Positions 59,525-64,000 of a stretch of DNA of 64,000 nt are shown here, one piece after another (the stretch's first letter is position 1; each line of letters begins with the position of its first letter). Below the pieces are notes generated by a model, which saw nothing but the letters and a program-made list of their open reading frames with translations, did not search any database and was not told the origin of the DNA. This DNA is from CAISCU01 sp943361925. Its GTDB lineage: Bacteria; Bacteroidota; Bacteroidia; UKL13-3. The position numbers were made by a program, and so were the translations under genes. The stretch spans positions 215,483-279,482 of the forward strand of contig CALRIT020000004.1 of the NCBI GenBank assembly GCA_943361925.1, given 5' to 3'.

Positions 59525-62368
59525 ATGCAAAAGAGTATTTTCTTTATTTTATTTATATCTATTTATCTAAGTTCAAGTATTGTTCTAGGTCAACCTTGTA
59601 CACCAGGAAGTTCAAATGAACCTATACCTACAAAATGTTTTGAAATTGTAAGTATTTTGGTTGATGCATGTGATGGCACCAATGAAGGTAAAAACGAAAT
59701 GGTGAGGTTAAGAATTGGAGCAAATCCAATTACATTGAGCACACTTGGAGTAGGAAATTATGTATCTGGAAATGTAAACTGGGGGAATTCAGCACCAAGT
59801 AATGATTTTCAAGGATGGTCAGGAATTACAGCAACTGTTTCAAATAAAGTCAATACAATAAATAATAGCATAAAAGCTAAAGGTAATTGTGGTGTTTTGA
59901 TACCTTTAGCTCCAGCTAATCAAATTCCTGCAAAGTCAAATTTTTTAATCATAACCAGTACAGCTTTTAATCCAAGTGCACAAGATTTCAGCAATCTTCA
60001 GGATACTTTATATGTGGCCTTTCAAATTGCAGGAAATACAGACGGACATTTTTCAAACCATGGAAGTGCTTCTACAAGAAGATTAATTTTAAGAACAAAC
60101 AGCTCTTGTGCCGATACAGTTATATATGACAGAAGTGACTTGCTCATGCAAGACCAAACTGTAGGTGCAGAAGATGGAGGAACAGTAAACTTTAGTTTTT
60201 CCGGCGCTGCTACTTATGTAAACTATGGCTGTGCGGTGCCAATTGCACCAATTAACATTGATGCAGGAACCGTTGCAGGCCCTTATTGCCAGGGAGCAAC
60301 CGTTAATTTAAACGGAACCTTCTCAGGAACGAATTGTTATTTTTGGTATCCTGAAAATAGAAGCAGTGGTACATTTGCTGATTCTACAAATAAGGTTACC
60401 CAATTTAATATCTCATCAGGATTTACAGGAACTGCTAAATTGTATTTCAGAGCACAGGTTAATTGTGGTATCATTAAAGATTCAGTAAGTTTTACAGTTA
60501 ATCCATCAGGTGTCACCTTAGATATCACTACCAATGATACGGTTTGGTGTAATAAAAATACATTTCCACTAATAGCAACAAGCAATAGCAGTAATGCATT
60601 AACATGGAGTACCAATGGAAAAGGTAGTTTTAGTTCAACTGGTACTTTAGGAACAAATTATATTCCTTCATCAACACAGGATACTGGTTTTGTAATTCTA
60701 AGATTAAACCAATCTGCTTCATGCGGAATAGCATTAGATAGTATCAGAGTAAGATTTACACAACCTAATGCTAATTTTAATCCTACTATAACAAGTGTTT
60801 GTAAAGGTGCGCCTAGTATTCAATTAAACCCAATGAATGCTGGTGGAACTTTTAGTGGAAGTATTCTTATTAGTGGAAATACTTTTAATCCTTCAGATAC
60901 AGGAACATTTTACATCAAACATAAGTTTACTCAATATGCTTGTACTGATTCTATAACTAAAACTATAACAGTACTTCCTTTACCTAATGCGAATTTTACT
61001 ATATCAGATACCGTTGTTTGTAAAAACTCAAATCCTGTTGTCTTTACAGCAGCTCAATCCGGCGGAACTTGGAGTGGAACTGCATTAACAGGAAATACAT
61101 TTAATCCTTTAACAAGTGGTCTTTTTCAATTTAATTATGTTATAAATAATGGTATTTGTAAAGATAGCATTAGCAAATTTGTAAGAGTAGTTGATAAAGC
61201 AAATTCCGATTTTATAATTAGTGATACAATAGTATGTTCAGTTGATGGCAAGGCTGTTTTAACACCTTTTAGTTCAGGAGGAACGTTTTATGGGAGTGGT
61301 GTAACGGGAAATATATTTAATGTTGGTTCTTTGAATGGATTGGTTAGTATCAAATATATAATTGGTAATGGAACATGTATTGATTCTACTATAAAAACAA
61401 TCAGAGTTGTACAAAGAAGTAATCCTTCTTTTACGGCCGATGATACTTTGGTTTGTATTGGTTCATCTATAATCAATTTTAATTTTCAATCACCTGGCGG
61501 AATACTAAGTGGAGCGGGATTAAGTGGGAATACTTTTAGTCCTGTTGCTATTGGAATTTATCCTATTCAATATAAAGTTTCAAATGAAATTTGTTCTGAC
61601 TCAACCAACATTTCAATTAGGGTAATTTCTAAACCTGATGCTTCATTTACTATAAGTGATACATTGGTTTGTGAAGGAGCTGAGTTAATTGATATCACAA
61701 CAAATACTGTAGGTGGAATATTTTCAGGTGCAACTATTAATTCTAATCAATTCGACCCAAAACTTTCGGGAGTTTATTCAATTCAATATAAAGTGAGTAA
61801 TGAAGCTTGTGTTGACAGCACTCAAAAAACAATAAGGGTTTCTCCAAAACCAATTGCTAAATTTATTTACAGTCCTAAAGAACCTGTAGTAAAAGATAGT
61901 GTTCACTTTACATTTACGGGTTCAAATGCTACAAAATATTTCTGGATGTTTGGTGATGAAAACAAACAAAATAGTTCAGATCAAAATCCAAGTTTCATTT
62001 ATACTAAACCGGGTATATTCATTTGCAAACTCATTGTAAAGAATGATGATGGTTGTATTGATTCAACAGATGAAAGCTTAACTATCGCAGAAACAGCAAC
62101 ACTTTTTGCAAGCAACGTATTTACTCCAAATGGTGACAGTACAAACGATAGATTTTTTGCTGTGGGTACTTCAATAAAAGATTTTCACATGTACATATAT
62201 AACAGATGGGGAGATATCATTTTTGAAAGCAATGATATTCTAAATGGATGGAATGGTGATAGAAACGGAAATCCTTGTCCTGATGGCGTTTATATGTACA
62301 TTATAAACGCAAAGGGCACCAATGATAAAATCTACAATTTACATGGTACTGTAACTTTAATTCGATAA
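59525..62368 (+). CDS. Secreted repeat protein with gliding-type (CHU_C) T9SS sorting domain
   Basis: A 947-residue secreted protein from the ATG at 59525, where the signal peptide begins (MQKSIFFILFISIYL); an in-frame ATG 11 codons earlier is less suitable. The N-terminal module (CFEIVSILVDACDGTNEGKN, to about 230) resembles a lamin-tail-like secreted domain. Then come about five repeats of 70 residues (for example ANFTISDTVVCKNSNPVVFT...GTWSGTALTGNTFNP), a PKD domain (FWMFGDENKQNSSDQNPSF), and a gliding-motility-associated C-terminal domain (VFTPNGDSTNDRFF...YNRWGDIIFES...GWNGDRNG...DGVYMY), which directs export by T9SS type B. Likely adhesin. Confidence 0.88.
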   Translation: MQKSIFFILFISIYLSSSIVLGQPCTPGSSNEPIPTKCFEIVSILVDACDGTNEGKNEMVRLRIGANPITLSTLGVGNYVSGNVNWGNSAPSNDFQGWSGITATVSNKVNTINNSIKAKGNCGVLIPLAPANQIPAKSNFLIITSTAFNPSAQDFSNLQDTLYVAFQIAGNTDGHFSNHGSASTRRLILRTNSSCADTVIYDRSDLLMQDQTVGAEDGGTVNFSFSGAATYVNYGCAVPIAPINIDAGTVAGPYCQGATVNLNGTFSGTNCYFWYPENRSSGTFADSTNKVTQFNISSGFTGTAKLYFRAQVNCGIIKDSVSFTVNPSGVTLDITTNDTVWCNKNTFPLIATSNSSNALTWSTNGKGSFSSTGTLGTNYIPSSTQDTGFVILRLNQSASCGIALDSIRVRFTQPNANFNPTITSVCKGAPSIQLNPMNAGGTFSGSILISGNTFNPSDTGTFYIKHKFTQYACTDSITKTITVLPLPNANFTISDTVVCKNSNPVVFTAAQSGGTWSGTALTGNTFNPLTSGLFQFNYVINNGICKDSISKFVRVVDKANSDFIISDTIVCSVDGKAVLTPFSSGGTFYGSGVTGNIFNVGSLNGLVSIKYIIGNGTCIDSTIKTIRVVQRSNPSFTADDTLVCIGSSIINFNFQSPGGILSGAGLSGNTFSPVAIGIYPIQYKVSNEICSDSTNISIRVISKPDASFTISDTLVCEGAELIDITTNTVGGIFSGATINSNQFDPKLSGVYSIQYKVSNEACVDSTQKTIRVSPKPIAKFIYSPKEPVVKDSVHFTFTGSNATKYFWMFGDENKQNSSDQNPSFIYTKPGIFICKLIVKNDDGCIDSTDESLTIAETATLFASNVFTPNGDSTNDRFFAVGTSIKDFHMYIYNRWGDIIFESNDILNGWNGDRNGNPCPDGVYMYIINAKGTNDKIYNLHGTVTLIR
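60770..61846 (+). repeat. Five about 210-bp repeats in the CHU_C protein
   Basis: Translated units of about 70 residues share the pattern S-D-T-x-V-C ... G-G-x-x-S-G ... G-N-x-F-x-P ... Y-x-V-x-N-x-x-C-x-D-S, with two cysteines each that probably bond. Similar at the protein level, moderately diverged in DNA. Confidence 0.8.
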
Positions 62369-62442
62369 TGTTATTAATCTCGAAAAGAAGTACTTTCTAA
62401 AAATTCTAAATCGTAATTCTAAACTTATAAATAATTTCTTTA

Positions 62443-62490
62443 CCCAACAAAAAGGGCTGATTGAATCTTCAATCAGCCCGTTTTGTTGGG
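62443..62490. terminator. Bidirectional terminator between convergent genes
   Basis: A 23-bp stem with one mismatch (CCCAACAAAA...GGGCTGATTGAA and its complement) around a 2-4 base loop, flanked by A/T runs. It lies between stops at 62368 (+) and 62498 (-). Confidence 0.9.
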
Positions 62491-62497
62491 GGTTAAA

Positions 62498-63076
62498 TTA
62501 ACTTTGTTTCCTATACCTTTTGTAGCCGTAAGCAGCAGCGGCTATACCTAAAATAGTGATACCTCCATCTAATGGAACATCATTCGGGTCATCACCATTA
62601 TCTGGAACTGCATCCATATTTCTTGGTGCTTTTACACCTGTTTGACCTTGTTTGAAAGGATCTGACAAACCTGGCATATTCACATTTTCTTTTGGATTTA
62701 CATCATTGCCTCCTTGAGGACCTTGAATCATAATGCTTCCTCCATTTGAATTTGTTCTGTTATTCTGTTGTGTCTGAATTTCATCAAACTTATAGTTTTG
62801 TCCTCTGTCATTACCAAAGATATCGTAGTTATTCTCTTTACCTCTTCCTTCTTCTCTTGAATAATCTACATTTCTATCTTTTTGATCTTTTCCCAAATCA
62901 CTCTTGAAGTTTTCCTGATCCAATCCACTAAGAAAATTCGTTTGATCTTCTTTTTGAACATCATCTTTCTGCTCAGAATCCCTGCTTTGTGCTTTTACTT
63001 GAGTCCCTCCAATCATTAAAGCTATTCCAACTATTATGATTTGTAGCAATTGCTTGCTTACTTCGCTTTTTTTCAT
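62498..63076 (-). CDS. Exported protein with PID-CTERM-like sorting tail
   Basis: A 192-residue protein with a signal peptide (about 10-29, ending QVKAQ). The centre is low-complexity, Asp/Asn/Gln/Lys-rich and probably disordered (for example RDSEQKDDVQKEDQT). The end is VPLDGG, a hydrophobic segment ITILGIAAAAYGY and a basic tail KRYRKQS: the layout of a PxDGG-type tripartite C-terminal sorting signal (PID-CTERM) known in Bacteroidota. It would be processed or anchored at the inner membrane by a dedicated enzyme, which is not in this window. It lies 21 bases behind the T9SS gene at 63098, on the same strand. Confidence 0.78.
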   Translation of the reverse strand: MKKSEVSKQLLQIIIVGIALMIGGTQVKAQSRDSEQKDDVQKEDQTNFLSGLDQENFKSDLGKDQKDRNVDYSREEGRGKENNYDIFGNDRGQNYKFDEIQTQQNNRTNSNGGSIMIQGPQGGNDVNPKENVNMPGLSDPFKQGQTGVKAPRNMDAVPDNGDDPNDVPLDGGITILGIAAAAYGYKRYRKQS

Positions 63077-63097
63077 TTTTATTTAAGATGTCCAGCC

Positions 63098-64000
63098 TTA
63101 GTTTTTAACCAATTTACCTTTCGAAACCTTGCCCAATTCATCTGTTACTTCTACAAAATAAACTCCACTTGATTGAACTCCTAAGTCTATCTCAAAGCTT
63201 GAATTACCTTTGTTGATAGCACTGCTGAAACTCATCAACTCCTGTCCTACTGCATTGTATACTTTTACCTGTGCCATATTGCCACTCATGTTTGGAACCT
63301 GTACACTTGTTACCTGTGCTGTTGGATTTGGATACATATTTACAACTCCATTTACGTTTTTGTAAATACCCTGAATGCGTTTCAAGTAATCAAAGTCGCC
63401 TCTGTTTACAAATATCAATCTGAATCTATTCTCTCCAAATGTTAATGGATTGGTTGTGATTTCAAACTGGTAAGTTGGATTGTCATTCACCAATTGAATT
63501 ACTCCTAAATATTTATCCTCCAACAATACATCATAAGCATTAAATTCTGTTTCTCCTTTGAAGCTGAATGTATGCATTCCTGTGAAAGTTGTATTGATGC
63601 CTACAGGTACTACTGTTTCTGCTTGTGCTGCTTTGAAGGTATTGATTGCATTTTCGTTTCCTACTGCATCTTTTGCATAAATGTTCAAACTTGGATTGGT
63701 CATTTTCTCTGAATCCATTGCATCTAATCCATCTTGTGCTTCAGGTGACATCGCCACTACCAATTCGTCTGTTAATTCTCCTGGTTTTACAAAGTTTACT
63801 CTCAATGCTTTGATATTGGTTTTAAACAATGGTGTAGCAGGACTTGCTCCTGTTTTTACTGCCTCTGTTGCTACCAATACCGGACTTGATGCATTTGCTT
63901 TTACAAAGAAGGCATTTCCCGATTCGATGATATTTGATCCAAAGTTTGCTCCCAAACCTGTTGCACCATTCCATGTAGAAAAATGGTTGCCTGCAGGTCT
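63098..64000 (-). CDS. T9SS-secreted protein, C-terminal part (runs off the window)
   Basis: At least 300 residues; the frame is open to the end of the window at 64000, so the gene begins outside. The visible part is beta-rich (LVVAMSPEAQDGLDAMDSEK, YDVLLEDKYLGVIQLVNDN, FEITTNPLTFGENRFRLIF) as in the long fibrous T9SS cargoes, and the last 75 residues are a type A sorting domain (MYPNPTAQVTSVQVPNMSG, VYNAVGQELMSFS, GVYFVEVTDELGKVSKGKL). It sits directly upstream of the PID-CTERM-like gene on the same strand (21 bases) and is likely co-transcribed with it. Confidence 0.88.
   Translation of the reverse strand, partial: RPAGNHFSTWNGATGLGANFGSNIIESGNAFFVKANASSPVLVATEAVKTGASPATPLFKTNIKALRVNFVKPGELTDELVVAMSPEAQDGLDAMDSEKMTNPSLNIYAKDAVGNENAINTFKAAQAETVVPVGINTTFTGMHTFSFKGETEFNAYDVLLEDKYLGVIQLVNDNPTYQFEITTNPLTFGENRFRLIFVNRGDFDYLKRIQGIYKNVNGVVNMYPNPTAQVTSVQVPNMSGNMAQVKVYNAVGQELMSFSSAINKGNSSFEIDLGVQSSGVYFVEVTDELGKVSKGKLVKN

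Overview
The window is AT-rich DNA (about one third G+C by eye) from a member of the Bacteroidota. The evidence is: C-terminal sorting domains of the type IX secretion system (T9SS) at about 32.7, 55.6, 62.2 and 63.1 kb; a TonB-dependent receptor with a carboxypeptidase-regulatory-like plug domain paired with a DUF4249 lipoprotein; BshB1 of bacillithiol synthesis; a DUF349 repeat protein; and promoters of the phylum-specific type TTG-N(19-21)-TAnnTTTG, of which the clearest precedes the single tRNA gene. HMG-CoA lyase, an aldehyde dehydrogenase and a 2-oxoglutarate/iron oxygenase suggest an aerobic heterotroph. I cannot name the genus.

Layout. 0-7.3 kb is housekeeping: the end of a thioredoxin-like protein, bshB1, a glycosyltransferase overlapping a LysM cell-wall protein, a SAM-hydrolase-family gene with an ABM protein, and phoH-purC. 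7.4-10.3 kb is an accessory patch: a VapBC-type toxin-antitoxin pair bracketed by relics of an RHS-repeat protein, two small lipoproteins and a 55-bp direct repeat. 10.3-20.2 kb holds HMG-CoA lyase, the DUF349 protein, a methyltransferase, dxr, the receptor/DUF4249 pair and two tandem beta-barrel proteins. 20.3-25 kb holds an oxygenase, tRNA-Leu(CAA), a WYL regulator, DinB, a 9-unit heptamer repeat, a long hairpin and a fasciclin lipoprotein.

25.2-29.5 kb is the most coherent regulated unit. A MarR-family gene and a run of same-strand genes (pirin, Old Yellow Enzyme, DUF6069, second pirin, unknown protein, GNAT) are each preceded by the same 21-bp dyad TAGTTATATATACAACTA, so the MarR protein probably controls both itself and an electrophile/redox-stress operon. 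Two genes of this operon are broken by separate 5-bp tandem duplications, both next to the same 14-mer. 30-48 kb holds a DUF2202 lipoprotein, a CoA-disulfide-reductase/rhodanese fusion, a 1189-residue T9SS cargo, an aldehyde dehydrogenase, a zeta-toxin-like kinase with an overlapping 50-codon partner, a serine hydrolase cut by an amber codon, and many small proteins of unknown role.

47.7-64 kb is dominated by secreted surface proteins. A small BamE-like exported protein sits one base ahead of a 2529-residue adhesin (SdrD-like B repeats, eleven PKD-like domains, a DUF4082 domain nested inside one PKD domain). A 947-residue CHU_C/gliding-type protein, a PID-CTERM-like protein and the end of another T9SS cargo follow, with DUF1801, a DEAD-box helicase and an ABC-F protein in between. 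No CRISPR array, rRNA, prophage or intact insertion sequence was seen.
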